Positions 1 through 8,034 of a stretch of DNA of 64,000 nucleotides are shown here, one piece after another (the first letter of the stretch is position 1; every line of letters starts with the position of its first letter). The DNA is taken from assembly GCA_030526405.1 (NCBI GenBank), contig JAUNCZ010000004.1, forward strand, positions 41,684 to 105,683, in the 5' to 3' direction. Origin of the DNA: Lachnospiraceae bacterium. GTDB taxonomy: Bacteria; Bacillota; Clostridia; Lachnospirales; Lachnospiraceae. Both the position numbers and the translations under genes were made by a program. The notes under the pieces were generated by a model. That model was not told where the DNA came from. It saw only the letters and a program-made list of their open reading frames with translations, and ran no database searches.

Positions 1-89
1 TAGGGCATTGACACTATTTTTCTTAAATGTAAAGTTTTTAAGTTACGATATAGTAGAAATGATAATAGCCCGATGTAGGGCACTAAAAC

Positions 90-128
90 GCAAAAAAGGC
101 ACCAACCCTCATGGCTGGTGCCTTTCTC
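90..128 (-). terminator. Bidirectional Rho-independent terminator
   Basis: The stem GGCACCA (98-104) pairs with TGGTGCC (116-122). It is flanked by an A-run on the left and a T-rich run on the right, so it reads as a terminator on both strands. On the minus strand it ends the mgtC-mgtC-GDPD operon. The 90 bases to its left hold no supported gene. Confidence 0.8.
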
Positions 129-164
129 TTTGCACTTTATACTACAATTTTATAATAGTGTTTA

Positions 165-911
165 TCAATCACACATCTCTTTTCCAACCTTGCACAGCAG
201 ATCTGCTTCGTTGGAGATGATGCAGTCTACGCCGCGATTGATCATGTCTCGCATATTTTCCTCATCGTTGACAGTCCAGGTGTTTACATCCATGCCTCTT
301 CCATGGTACAGGTCCATCAGCTCCGGCTGGTACTGCAGCAGCATATAGCGTGGGTGCATGTTGTCTGCGTTGGAGCGCTCAATGTACTTGTCAATGTCAA
401 GGAATGGCTTGTCATAGAGAAGACCGGTCTTGATATCGGTGTTGATGGATTTACATGCCTGCATGGAGATGTGGTTGAAGGATGACAGGAACACCTGGTC
501 CTCCATCTGGCGGGCAACGATCTCGTCGATAACCATCTTCTCCAGTCCCTCGTAGAACACTTCGTAGTTTTTCAGCTCCATGTTGAGAAGCAGCTTTGTC
601 TCCTTACAGAAATCCAGCAGCTGTCCCAGGGTCCATACATGCTGTCCGGCGAAATCCGGTGACTTCCAGGCACCGATATCCAGCTGCAGCATTTCCTCGA
701 AGGTTTTGTCCTTGATAAAGCCTGTGCCGTTGGAGGTTCTCTCCACAGATGCATCGTGGAAGATTACCAGCTGGCCGTCCTTTGTGATGTGCACATCACT
801 TTCGATTCCATCGCAGTCAGTCTCTTCTACTACCTTCTGAAATGCCAGCGGGCTGTTTTCAGGATATTTTCCTGAGAAGCCTCTGTGGGCAAATAATAAT
901 GGTTTTTTCAT
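165..911 (-). CDS. Glycerophosphodiester phosphodiesterase (UgpQ/GlpQ-like)
   Basis: A 248-aa cytosolic GDPD enzyme, expected to hydrolyse glycerophosphodiesters such as glycerophosphocholine to sn-glycerol-3-phosphate plus an alcohol. The family signature is intact: AHRG (His9, Arg10), PENS, the metal-binding ESD pair, FHD, the later ELK motif and WTVND near the C-terminus. Length matches the soluble bacterial GDPD class, and there is no signal peptide. The ATG at 911 is chosen because GGAG lies six bases upstream; an in-frame ATG at 923 is possible. It is the last gene of a minus-strand operon behind two MgtC-like genes. A G3P oxidation operon, glpP and a Ugp-type transporter follow within 11 kb, which supports glycerophosphodiester catabolism. 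Exact substrate is not visible. Confidence 0.93.
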   Translation of the reverse strand: MKKPLLFAHRGFSGKYPENSPLAFQKVVEETDCDGIESDVHITKDGQLVIFHDASVERTSNGTGFIKDKTFEEMLQLDIGAWKSPDFAGQHVWTLGQLLDFCKETKLLLNMELKNYEVFYEGLEKMVIDEIVARQMEDQVFLSSFNHISMQACKSINTDIKTGLLYDKPFLDIDKYIERSNADNMHPRYMLLQYQPELMDLYHGRGMDVNTWTVNDEENMRDMINRGVDCIISNEADLLCKVGKEMCD

Positions 912-937
912 AATGTTCTCCATCCTTATGGTTTATA

Positions 938-1633
938 TTACAATTCGTCTACAGACATGACGCCTTCTGTAGAGGAAATTGCTTTCAGTATTTCGCCGGC
1001 TCCGTTATGCTTGCGCTCCAGGCGCAGGGTAAAGATTACACTGGCATTGTGCTTTTTGGAGCTGGCAGACCGTGTGACCTGCATATCCAGTATCTTGATG
1101 GACTCCTTCTGAAACAGCAGAAGCAGCTGATCCAGGGTGTTTCTGTTTCCGTACTCAATGAGAAGGGAAAGCTCCGGAGCAGTATCAAGAAGATAGAATT
1201 CCAGCCTGGAAAAGAATACCTCAGCAAGGATGATCAGTGCGGTGACGATGAGACCACCCTCGAAGAAGCCTGCACCCAGAGCCAGACCCACAATGGCGGA
1301 GGCCCACAGGCCTGCGGCGGTGGTAAGACCCTTGATACGGTGCTGGCGGGTTACCAGAATGGTGCCGGCACCGATGAAGGAGATTCCGGCTACTACCTGG
1401 GCACCAAGTCTTGCAATATCAGTATAGTATTCCTGAACCAGAAGCAGATACTGGCTTGTCATGGTGGTCATGGCAGCACCAATGCAGATCAGGATATGGG
1501 TTCGGAAACCTGCCGGCCTTCTTTTTACCGCACGCTCTATGCCCACAAGGCCGCTGCAGAACACGGCAAGGCACAGGCGCAGGGTGATGGAGGCCAGGGT
1601 CAGATCCCGGAAAGAATCAAAAACTGGGAGCAT
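938..1633 (-). CDS. MgtC/SapB family membrane protein (second of tandem pair)
   Basis: A 231-aa inner-membrane protein of the MgtC/SapB family. The N-terminal half has several hydrophobic helices with the family motif GIERAVKRRPAGFRTH followed by GAGTIL and GLTTAAGLWASA. The C-terminal 80 residues look like a soluble ACT-like domain. Members are linked to Mg2+ limitation or acid/phosphate stress in other bacteria; the transported or sensed ligand is unclear. The start is an ATG behind AAGGAGG. It lies 13 bp downstream of a paralogue with the same layout and 26 bp before the GDPD gene, so all three are probably co-transcribed. Confidence 0.9.
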   Translation of the reverse strand: MLPVFDSFRDLTLASITLRLCLAVFCSGLVGIERAVKRRPAGFRTHILICIGAAMTTMTSQYLLLVQEYYTDIARLGAQVVAGISFIGAGTILVTRQHRIKGLTTAAGLWASAIVGLALGAGFFEGGLIVTALIILAEVFFSRLEFYLLDTAPELSLLIEYGNRNTLDQLLLLFQKESIKILDMQVTRSASSKKHNASVIFTLRLERKHNGAGEILKAISSTEGVMSVDEL

Positions 1634-1646
1634 ACAGCAGTCCTCC

Positions 1647-2369
1647 TTATATTTCTTTGATCATGGTGATGCCATCCAGTTTGGACAGCACTGAGATCAG
1701 CTGAGAATGGGGCATCCGTGTTGTGAGATGCAGGGAAAAGACGGCGTTGGGATACAGTCCGTTTCCCTTTTTTCCTCTGTCGATCTCCACACTGTAGACC
1801 CGCACCTGCATCTCCTTGATCCGGGAGATCACAGGAGCAATTTTGTTCAGGGAAGTGAATTCCATGTAGAGATTGATATCCGCTGTCTGCTCAATCAGGT
1901 TGTTTTCCAGTCGCTGGAAAAAAACAACTGACAGGAAGATCAGCACAAATGACAGAAACACAGCCTCATAGAAGCCTGCACCGATGGCCAGCCCCATACA
2001 GGCGGAGGCCCACAGGCCTGCGGCGGTGGTGAGGCCCTTTACCTGCTGCTGGCGTACGGTGATGATGGTACCGGCACCCAGAAAACCGATGCCGTTGATG
2101 ACCTGGGCACCAAAGCGTGAGGCATCGGAATGCACACCGATGCGCTGAACGGTATCTGCCCATCTGGTGGCAAGAAGCTCCGCTTCATACTGGCTGAGAA
2201 GCACAGTCAGGGCGGCACCGATGCATACAAACATGTAGGTTCGGAAACCTGCCGCCCGTCCCTTCTTCGCCCGTTCCAGACCAAGAATTCCGCCGAAGAC
2301 CATGGCAAGGAAAAGACGAAAGCAGACGGAGGCAAAATTAAATTCCCGGAGATAATCAAATACAGCCAA
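1647..2369 (-). CDS. MgtC/SapB family membrane protein (first of tandem pair), TTG start
   Basis: A 240-aa paralogue of the next gene with the same motifs: GLERAKKGRAAGFRTY, GAGTII and GLTTAAGLWASACMG. A soluble C-terminal domain follows from about residue 150. The pair probably arose by tandem duplication, and the C-terminal domains have diverged much more than the membrane half. No in-frame ATG lies near the conserved N-terminus. The best start is TTG at 2369, preceded by GGGGGG five bases upstream. It opens the operon mgtC-mgtC-GDPD. Two MgtC proteins in front of a phosphodiesterase gene suggest a link to phosphate or Mg2+ homeostasis, but that is inference. Confidence 0.88.
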   Translation of the reverse strand: MAVFDYLREFNFASVCFRLFLAMVFGGILGLERAKKGRAAGFRTYMFVCIGAALTVLLSQYEAELLATRWADTVQRIGVHSDASRFGAQVINGIGFLGAGTIITVRQQQVKGLTTAAGLWASACMGLAIGAGFYEAVFLSFVLIFLSVVFFQRLENNLIEQTADINLYMEFTSLNKIAPVISRIKEMQVRVYSVEIDRGKKGNGLYPNAVFSLHLTTRMPHSQLISVLSKLDGITMIKEI

Positions 2370-2411
2370 AAAATCCCCCCATTCGATAATTCGCTTATCC
2401 GGTATCTTTTT

Positions 2412-2445
2412 CTCAGTATAACACTATTCTTGCTGACCTGCACCT
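2412..2445 (-). promoter_or_regulatory. Possible extended -10 promoter for the mgtC-GDPD operon
   Basis: On the minus strand TATACT (2420-2415) is preceded by TG at the extended -10 position. The -35 hexamer is weak. It sits about 45 bp upstream of the TTG start. Confidence 0.4.
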
Positions 2446-2484
2446 GAAGGGGCATTTACAGACAGAAATCCCCGGATTTCAGGT

Positions 2485-2536
2485 AAAAAAAATGCACCGA
2501 GTCCGCCGCCTGCAGAGGATGTGCAGGCGGGGTCGG
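2485..2536 (-). terminator. Terminator of the glpA-glpB-DUF1667 operon
   Basis: CCGCCTGCA (2506-2514) pairs with TGCAGGCGG (2522-2530), with further flanking pairs CCGA/TCGG. On the minus strand the stem is followed by a run of eight T (2492-2485). A second weaker hairpin, ACAGAC/GTCTGT at 2593-2617, overlaps the preceding stop codon. Confidence 0.75.
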
Positions 2537-2616
2537 CAAAGAATAGAGTTATGCATGTAGTAAGGTTGTCGTAGTAAAAAGGTTTAAAAACCACAGACAG
2601 TCTGCAGGGCAGTCTG

Positions 2617-2961
2617 TCATAAGGTTTTTGCAGCCACCAGATTCACACCGGTGCCAAACAGGTTTTCAGCCAGAATCTGGCCCACCTGTACAGGGGACTG
2701 GACACGGAGTCCGTTGATGATCTCCATGCAGTCAAACATATGCTCCTTTGGAAGGGGCTTATCTGTTTTTACAGGCAGTCTCGGAATGGAGGCCCCTGTG
2801 ATATGTACTGTGGAGGTGATGACACGCACCGGATGAAGCAGTTCGTTTCTTCCGTACTCGGCACCTCTTGGACAGTTATTGCCTGTTACGGCATAGTCAT
2901 TGTTTTCATCTACCTGCAGATGGCAGCCCTTTGGGCAGGTGATACAGATAATATTTTTCAT
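2617..2961 (-). CDS. DUF1667 cysteine-rich protein of the G3P oxidoreductase operon
   Basis: A 114-aa protein of the DUF1667 family, which is regularly found beside GlpA/GlpB-like flavoproteins in anaerobic Firmicutes. The N-terminus carries CITCPKGC and, further on, NNCPRG, giving four closely placed cysteines that probably bind a metal or Fe-S cluster. There is no membrane segment. Its start overlaps the end of the FAD oxidoreductase gene by four bases, which indicates translational coupling. A role as electron-transfer or assembly partner of the flavoprotein pair is inferred from context only; it may stand in for the GlpC subunit, which is absent here. Confidence 0.85.
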   Translation of the reverse strand: MKNIICITCPKGCHLQVDENNDYAVTGNNCPRGAEYGRNELLHPVRVITSTVHITGASIPRLPVKTDKPLPKEHMFDCMEIINGLRVQSPVQVGQILAENLFGTGVNLVAAKTL

Positions 2962-4232
2962 GCCTTTGTCTCCTCCTGATCCTCTTCAACTGAAACGGTG
3001 ATGGCACCCTTTGCCTTCTCCAGCAGCACCCTTGGGATCTTGATGGTCTCCATCTCACCCGGAGCAACTCTCTCCCTGGAGAATTTCGCGATCTGTGTTC
3101 CCTCCTCATCCCGTACATAGATATGGCAGGCATCCAGAACGGCACGGACACGGAAGAATACCTCCAGCACCTTGAAATCTGCTCCCATATGTACCTGCTG
3201 AGGCACGGTATAGCCCACCACCGGGCCGTTTTTGATCTGAAGAACAGGTTCTGCCGGCAGAGTGCTTCCGGAAAGAGAAGCGGCAGCAGCCTTTCCTGCT
3301 CTTGCAGCCTCTGCAGTTACGAAATCCACCAGGTCATGTACATGGAGCACATTTCCGCAGGCGAAAATGCCGGGAATGGAGGTTTCCATGTTTTCATATA
3401 CCACCGGGCCGTTTGTTCTTGGATCCATGGCGATGCCGGCACTTCTTGACAGCTCGTTTTCCGGAATCAGACCTACGGACAGCAGCACGGTATCGCAGTC
3501 GAAGGTCATCTCAGTACCAGGGATCGGACGGCGGTCAGGCCCTACCTCAGCCACCACCACCTGCTCCACACGGTCCTTGCCGCGGATATCAGTGATGGTA
3601 TGGGACAGATACAGCGGAATATCAAAGTCATTGAGACACTGTACAATGTTTCTGGTGAGTCCGCCGGAGTAAGGCATTACCTCCACACAGGCCAGCACCT
3701 TTGCCCCCTCCAGGGTCATGCGGCGGGCCATAATCAGGCCGATATCTCCTGAACCCAGGATCACTACCTTTTTACCCACCATGTAGCCCTCGATGTTCAG
3801 ATAGCGCTGGGCTGTTCCTGCGGTGAATACACCGGCAGGTCTTGTGCCGGGAATGGCAATGGCTCCTCTGGTTCTCTCACGGCAGCCCATGGCCAGAACA
3901 ACAGCACCCGCCTCCAGCACCTCATAGCCACCTGCAGCGGAGATCACATGGACCTCTTTGTTCTCTTTGATCTCCAGCACCATGGTGTCGATGCGAACCT
4001 CAACACCGGTGCTTTTCAGCATTTCAATAAAACGTCCTGCATACTCAGGACCTGTAAGCTCTTCTTTAAAATAATGCAGACCGAAGCCGTTGTGGATACA
4101 CTGGTTCAGGATTCCTCCCAGTTCACGGTCTCTCTCTACGATACAGATAGAACGGCAGCCGTCATCCCAGGCAGCCTTGGCTGCGGACAGTCCTGCAGGG
4201 CCTCCGCCGATGATTACAAGATCGTATTTCAT
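2958..4232 (-). CDS. FAD/NAD-dependent oxidoreductase (GlpB-like partner subunit)
   Basis: A 424-aa two-dinucleotide-domain flavoprotein. The N-terminal FAD site reads GGGPAGLSAAKAA, and a second Rossmann motif, ILGSGDIGLIMARR, lies near residue 175. GIFACGNVLHVHD near residue 300 is the second FAD-binding motif of thioredoxin-reductase-like enzymes. It overlaps both neighbours by four bases (ATGA-type junctions), so the three proteins are made together. With the upstream GlpA-like protein it probably forms an anaerobic glycerol-3-phosphate dehydrogenase that delivers electrons to an unknown acceptor. The G3P assignment rests on the neighbouring glpP and its attenuator. A different 2-hydroxy acid or amino alcohol substrate cannot be excluded. 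Confidence 0.85.
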   Translation of the reverse strand: MKYDLVIIGGGPAGLSAAKAAWDDGCRSICIVERDRELGGILNQCIHNGFGLHYFKEELTGPEYAGRFIEMLKSTGVEVRIDTMVLEIKENKEVHVISAAGGYEVLEAGAVVLAMGCRERTRGAIAIPGTRPAGVFTAGTAQRYLNIEGYMVGKKVVILGSGDIGLIMARRMTLEGAKVLACVEVMPYSGGLTRNIVQCLNDFDIPLYLSHTITDIRGKDRVEQVVVAEVGPDRRPIPGTEMTFDCDTVLLSVGLIPENELSRSAGIAMDPRTNGPVVYENMETSIPGIFACGNVLHVHDLVDFVTAEAARAGKAAAASLSGSTLPAEPVLQIKNGPVVGYTVPQQVHMGADFKVLEVFFRVRAVLDACHIYVRDEEGTQIAKFSRERVAPGEMETIKIPRVLLEKAKGAITVSVEEDQEETKA

Positions 4233-5671
4233 TCTGCTGTTCCTCCTTTTGTCTCACTGATCAGAAGCTTTGTACCTTCGCCGTCCTGCAATACGTCAAA
4301 TGGCGATTTGCCCAGTTCTCTGGCGATAAGATCCAGTACACGGGGACCACAGAAGCCACCCTGGCAGCGGCCCATGCCGGCACCGGCTCTTCTCTTTACA
4401 CCGTCGATGGAGCAGGGAGGGACAGGAGAGTGGATGGCAGCCACGATCTCGCCCTCGGTGATGGTCTCGCAGCGGCAGATCACTCTTCCGTAGCGGGGAT
4501 TTTCTTTGATAAGGGCCTCTTTTTCCGCCTGGGAAAGCTCCTTGAAGCGGATCTGCTCCCTTGTGTCGATCCAGCTTTCCTTCTTCTGAAATGCCAGGCC
4601 CATGGTCTGCAGCTGTTCAATCACGTACTCAGCAATGGCAGGGGCAGCGGATAATCCCGGTGATTTGATGCCTGCCACATGGAGCATGCGAGGGCAGCAC
4701 TCTGCCGGGCGGATCACGAAATCGGATTCAGAGATAATGGCACGGACACCGGCAAAGTTGCGGATGCACTGGCGCAGGTCGATGCCGTCAATGCTGAGGC
4801 GGGCAGCCTCTGCCACCTCATCCAGACCGGAGAGGGTGGTTTCACGGCTGTAGGGATCCTCCACCGGAGTGGCATTAGGTCCCACGATAAGATTTCCGTG
4901 AACGGTAGGAGATACGAGGACACCCTTTCCCTTCTCAGTAGGACACTGGAAGATTACATGTTTTGCAAGGGAACCGCTGGATTTATCCATCAGGTAGTAT
5001 TCACCTCTGGCCAGCGCAGATTCCCACTCCTCTTTTCCTGTGAGGGCACAGATCTCACCGGCCCAGCCACCGGCACAGTTGATCACATAGCGGGTCTCAA
5101 AATCCCCGGCAGCGGTGTGCAGTACAACAGAATCCTCCTTCTGCTCAAGACCGGTAACTTTGGCGTTGCAGTGAAGCTCAGCTCCGTTTCGGACGGCTGT
5201 CTCTGCCTCTGCGATACAAAGACCCCAGGGATCAATGATGGCAGCAGAAGGAGCATACAGAGCGGCAACCACGGTTTTTGTCAGCTGTGGATCCATCTCC
5301 CTTGCCTCATCACCGGAGATGATCTTAAGACCTGGAACACCGTTTTTAACACCGTTATCATAGAGTTTTTCCAGATGGGCTCTGTCCTTCTCGCTGAAGG
5401 CAAGAACCAGGGATCCCACCCGGTTATATTTTACAGAAAGCTTTTTGCACAGCTCCTCCATCAGCTGGGCACCCCGGACATTCAGTCTGGCAATGAGGGT
5501 ACCTGGCTCCGGATCGTAGCCGGCGTGAACAATGGCACTGTTTGCCTTTGTTGTACCCATGGCAACGTCATTTTCCTGCTCCAGGATACAAACCTTCAGA
5601 TCATAGGCTGACAGGGAATAGGCAATGGAAGCACCGATCACACCGCAGCCGATAATGGTAATGTCATACAT
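4229..5671 (-). CDS. GlpA-type FAD-dependent glycerol-3-phosphate dehydrogenase with BFD-like [2Fe-2S] domain
   Basis: A 480-aa DAO-family flavoprotein. The N-terminal FAD motif is IIGCGVIGASIAYSL (residues 5-19). The C-terminus holds a BFD-like [2Fe-2S] domain with Cys399, Cys401, Cys436 and Cys441 (CRC, then CQGGFC), as in GlpA. It should oxidise sn-glycerol-3-phosphate to dihydroxyacetone phosphate. The ATG at 5671 is chosen: it follows GGGAGG, whereas the frame extends upstream through the leader hairpin and is not real there. It opens the operon with a GlpB-like protein and a DUF1667 protein. The leader has a promoter, then an attenuator hairpin, and glpP lies immediately upstream. Confidence 0.88.
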   Translation of the reverse strand: MYDITIIGCGVIGASIAYSLSAYDLKVCILEQENDVAMGTTKANSAIVHAGYDPEPGTLIARLNVRGAQLMEELCKKLSVKYNRVGSLVLAFSEKDRAHLEKLYDNGVKNGVPGLKIISGDEAREMDPQLTKTVVAALYAPSAAIIDPWGLCIAEAETAVRNGAELHCNAKVTGLEQKEDSVVLHTAAGDFETRYVINCAGGWAGEICALTGKEEWESALARGEYYLMDKSSGSLAKHVIFQCPTEKGKGVLVSPTVHGNLIVGPNATPVEDPYSRETTLSGLDEVAEAARLSIDGIDLRQCIRNFAGVRAIISESDFVIRPAECCPRMLHVAGIKSPGLSAAPAIAEYVIEQLQTMGLAFQKKESWIDTREQIRFKELSQAEKEALIKENPRYGRVICRCETITEGEIVAAIHSPVPPCSIDGVKRRAGAGMGRCQGGFCGPRVLDLIARELGKSPFDVLQDGEGTKLLISETKGGTAE

Positions 5672-5705
5672 ACTCTTTCTTCCTCCCTTAGAAATTTCCT
5701 CGTGT

Positions 5706-5758
5706 AAACGAAAAAAAGTCAAAGTAAGACACGGACCTGTGTTTACTTTGACTCGTTT
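5706..5758 (-). promoter_or_regulatory. GlpP-type leader attenuator of the glpA-like operon
   Basis: A strong inverted repeat lies in the leader. GTCAAAGTAA (5718-5727) pairs with TTACTTTGAC (5743-5752), and ACAC pairs with GTGT around a six-base loop. On the minus strand the stem is followed by seven T, so it is a Rho-independent terminator between promoter and first gene. In Bacillus, glpD is controlled by exactly this arrangement: GlpP with bound G3P prevents termination. The presence of glpP directly upstream makes the same control very likely here. Confidence 0.85.
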
Positions 5759-5783
5759 CTCCAGAATTTCTTTAATTACCTGT

Positions 5784-5812
5784 ACTATAGCACAATAAAG
5801 CACAGATAGCAA
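5784..5812 (-). promoter_or_regulatory. Sigma-A-type promoter of the glpA-like operon
   Basis: TTGCTA (5812-5807) and TATAGT (5789-5784) are separated by 17 bp on the minus strand. Transcription would start near 5777 and run directly into the attenuator. Confidence 0.8.
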
Positions 5813-5850
5813 GGGGCATTTTTGGTGAAAAGCACGAAGGCTGCAGAGGG

Positions 5851-6420
5851 TTATTCGAACCAGAGATCTCCGCAGGTGGTGGATACGGCCTGAGCACCGG
5901 AGGACAGGGCGGACATGATATCCTGCTTGTCCTGGATCAGTCCGCTGGCGATCACCGGCTGGCGCAGCCGTTTCGAGAGCTTTTCCAGTACCTTTGGCAT
6001 GATGCCCGGAAGGATATCCACCGCATCTGCATAGGAGGCCTGTTTCTTCACATTCTCAAAGGAGAGAGAATCGATGACAAAAAAGCGCTGGATGCAGAAG
6101 AGGCCGATGGATTTCGCATACTTGATCTGATTGATCCTGGTGGAAATGATGCCGTCTGCGGAGGTTTTTGCCTTCAGATAATCGATGGCAATCTCCTTGC
6201 CGGAAAGTCCCTCGATCAGATCAATGTGAACAAAGACAAGACGGTTTTTCTGTTTTGCCCTTGCGATGATATCCTGAATGTTGAGAAGAGTTCCGTACAG
6301 AAGAAAGATCACCTGACAGTCGGAGGCCAGAGCCCTCTTCAGGCCCTCCTCGTCCTTGACTGCCGCAATGATGGGGGAGTCAAGAAGAAGATCTGTGAAA
6401 AAATCCTGGTTGATGGTCAT
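5851..6420 (-). CDS. glpP: Glycerol-3-phosphate-responsive antiterminator GlpP
   Basis: A 189-aa GlpP-family protein with a TIM-barrel-like fold related to glycerophosphodiesterases. Visible family traits are the N-terminal SPIIAAVKDEEGL, the central VFVHIDLIEGLSG, ADGIISTR and the C-terminal PVIASGLI followed by AVSTT. In Bacillus, GlpP binds G3P and the leader mRNA of glpD to prevent premature termination. The gene is 38 bp upstream of the promoter and attenuator of a GlpA-like operon, which is the expected target. The ATG is preceded by AAAGGAA. Upstream are four phased direct repeats that may control its own expression. Confidence 0.92.
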   Translation of the reverse strand: MTINQDFFTDLLLDSPIIAAVKDEEGLKRALASDCQVIFLLYGTLLNIQDIIARAKQKNRLVFVHIDLIEGLSGKEIAIDYLKAKTSADGIISTRINQIKYAKSIGLFCIQRFFVIDSLSFENVKKQASYADAVDILPGIMPKVLEKLSKRLRQPVIASGLIQDKQDIMSALSSGAQAVSTTCGDLWFE

Positions 6421-6462
6421 GGTTTTGTTTCCTTTCAGGTAGTGTAGTTCTGGTTTTGCGAT

Positions 6463-6565
6463 GTTCAGATAGAGAAGACTGTCCTGGAACGTTCAGACAG
6501 GACAGTCTGTCTTATGACGTTCAGATAAGAACAGTCGGTCTTCTGATGTCTGGATAGCACAGTCT
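6463..6565. repeat. Four imperfect 18-bp direct repeats upstream of glpP
   Basis: Units resembling GTTCAGATAGGACAGTCT begin at 6463, 6491, 6519 and 6548, a spacing of 28, 28 and 29 bp. Each contains a short inverted repeat CAGAC/GTCTG in the better copies. They sit just upstream of glpP on its promoter side, so they could be operator sites or simply tandem duplication. No known regulator consensus was recognised. Confidence 0.75.
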
Positions 6566-6890
6566 GGTTTGCGACATTTACGACAGACGCATGTTTGACA
6601 TAGTATAGCACATCAATTCAGATTTTACACACATTTTACCATGGGGTGAGAGCTGAATTTACATTGCTTCCATAATATGTGGTTTGTCAATGCAGAGGTT
6701 TTTTGCTGGATGCGGTATGCGATACAGCTTTTTTTTACGTTGAGAGTTATACCGATGCAGTGTTTTTTTACTGGAATTGCAGTATATGAATTGTGCAATC
6801 TTCTGCAAGAAAAAATTGTGTAGTTCCGCTTGCGTTGTGCAAAAGATGTAAAAATAACAGGTAACATGTGTTGTAATTGTGAAAAAATGC
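6566..6890. other. AT-rich intergenic stretch without a gene
   Basis: Between the glpP-side repeats and the transporter promoter there is AT-rich sequence with several T/A runs. A 100-codon open frame on the minus strand (6625-6927) has no ribosome site and no recognisable protein character. I see no RNA gene. Confidence 0.6.
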
Positions 6891-6919
6891 TTGCTTTTTG
6901 CCCCCGTGTGTTGTAAGAT
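6891..6919 (+). promoter_or_regulatory. Promoter of the glycerophosphodiester ABC transporter operon
   Basis: TTGCTT (6891-6896) and TAAGAT (6914-6919) are 17 bp apart. It leaves a leader of more than 200 nt before the first gene, with a T-rich stretch near 7008-7036 that could terminate, but without a clear stem. Confidence 0.55.
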
Positions 6920-7140
6920 ACAATCAATCCAGTTAATTGAATAGAGGATTGCTTGCGGAGAGACGAGTCAGAGCAAATTGAAGATACTGTCGTGGGGATG
7001 GTGGCTTTCTTTTTTGTGTGACGCGTTTTTTCTTTTTGTAAGGGTTCTGAGGATTCATTTAACTACGTAAACTTATGCAGAGTAAAGGAACAGACTCTGC
7101 AGGGATACGAAAAGGAGCAGGAAAAAGGAGGGAATATTTC

Positions 7141-7986
7141 ATGTTCAAAATGTTAAATCCCAAACGCTTCTATCATGCGGTAGGAAGAAAGAAGTTCTTA
7201 GAATTTATTCTGCTGGCAGTATTTATTCTTTTCTTCTACGGTCCCCTCATCAACATGCTGATGCTGGCATTTGCCAATGAGTACACCGTACCGCATATTC
7301 TTCCGGAAGTCTGGGGATTCAAGTGGTGGAGCTATGTATTTGCTCAGAAGAGTCTGGTATCGTCCATTGTTCAGTCGTTCGTAATCGCCATTGTAACAAC
7401 AGCGATCTCCATGGTCTTCTGTATTCCGGCGGCATATTCCATTGCACGCTTCAAATACCCGGGAAGAAAAGTATTTATGCTGTCATTCCTTCTGACTAAC
7501 GCATTCCCGAAACTTGGTATTTACACATCCATCGCCGTTCTCTTTTACAAATACGGACTGATGGGAACCTACCCTGGTGTTATCATCATTCATATGATCA
7601 ACTCCATGATGTTCATGGTATGGCTGCCTGCAAGTGCCTTCCGTTCTGTTCACAGACAGCAGGAGGAAGCCGCAAGAGACGTGGGAGCAGGCCCAATCAG
7701 AACCTTCTTCAAGGTAACACTTCCTATGGCAATGCCCGGTATCTCAGTTGCTACACTGTACACCTTCCTTGGTTCCATGGAGGAGGCACAGGGTACCATG
7801 CTGGTGGGACTTGCAAGAGTACAGACCATGCCTGTAGCCATGTATGGTATCGTACTTGACTCTTCAGCAGTACAGATCGGTGCGGTATTCGCGATCCTGC
7901 TGATTATTCCATCTGCAGTGATGATCTTCCTGATGAGAAAGTACATCGGACCGGAAGCAATCGCAGGCGGATTCAAGATGAAATAA
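7141..7986 (+). CDS. ABC transporter permease (UgpE/MalG/PotC type)
   Basis: A 281-aa integral membrane permease with about six hydrophobic helices. The binding-protein-dependent transport signature EEAARDVGAGPIRTFFKVTLP (about residues 180-200, the EAA loop) contacts the ATPase. Start at 7141 is supported by AAGGAGGGAA eight bases upstream; an upstream in-frame ATG at 7075 has no ribosome site. It is the first gene of a four-gene importer: permease, ATPase, binding lipoprotein, second permease. The position between a G3P oxidation operon and a GDPD-PHP protein suggests a glycerophosphodiester or G3P-like substrate. Polyamine- or iron-type substrates remain possible on family grounds. Confidence 0.88.
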   Translation: MFKMLNPKRFYHAVGRKKFLEFILLAVFILFFYGPLINMLMLAFANEYTVPHILPEVWGFKWWSYVFAQKSLVSSIVQSFVIAIVTTAISMVFCIPAAYSIARFKYPGRKVFMLSFLLTNAFPKLGIYTSIAVLFYKYGLMGTYPGVIIIHMINSMMFMVWLPASAFRSVHRQQEEAARDVGAGPIRTFFKVTLPMAMPGISVATLYTFLGSMEEAQGTMLVGLARVQTMPVAMYGIVLDSSAVQIGAVFAILLIIPSAVMIFLMRKYIGPEAIAGGFKMK

Positions 7987-8034
7987 AGATGATGTTCATC
8001 TGCTGATACAAGAAGAATTTGGAGGACACAACCA

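Noticed and set aside
6625..6927. 100-codon minus-strand frame upstream of the importer
   Set aside because: AT-rich intergenic DNA with runs, no ribosome site, and it covers the promoter of the plus-strand operon.
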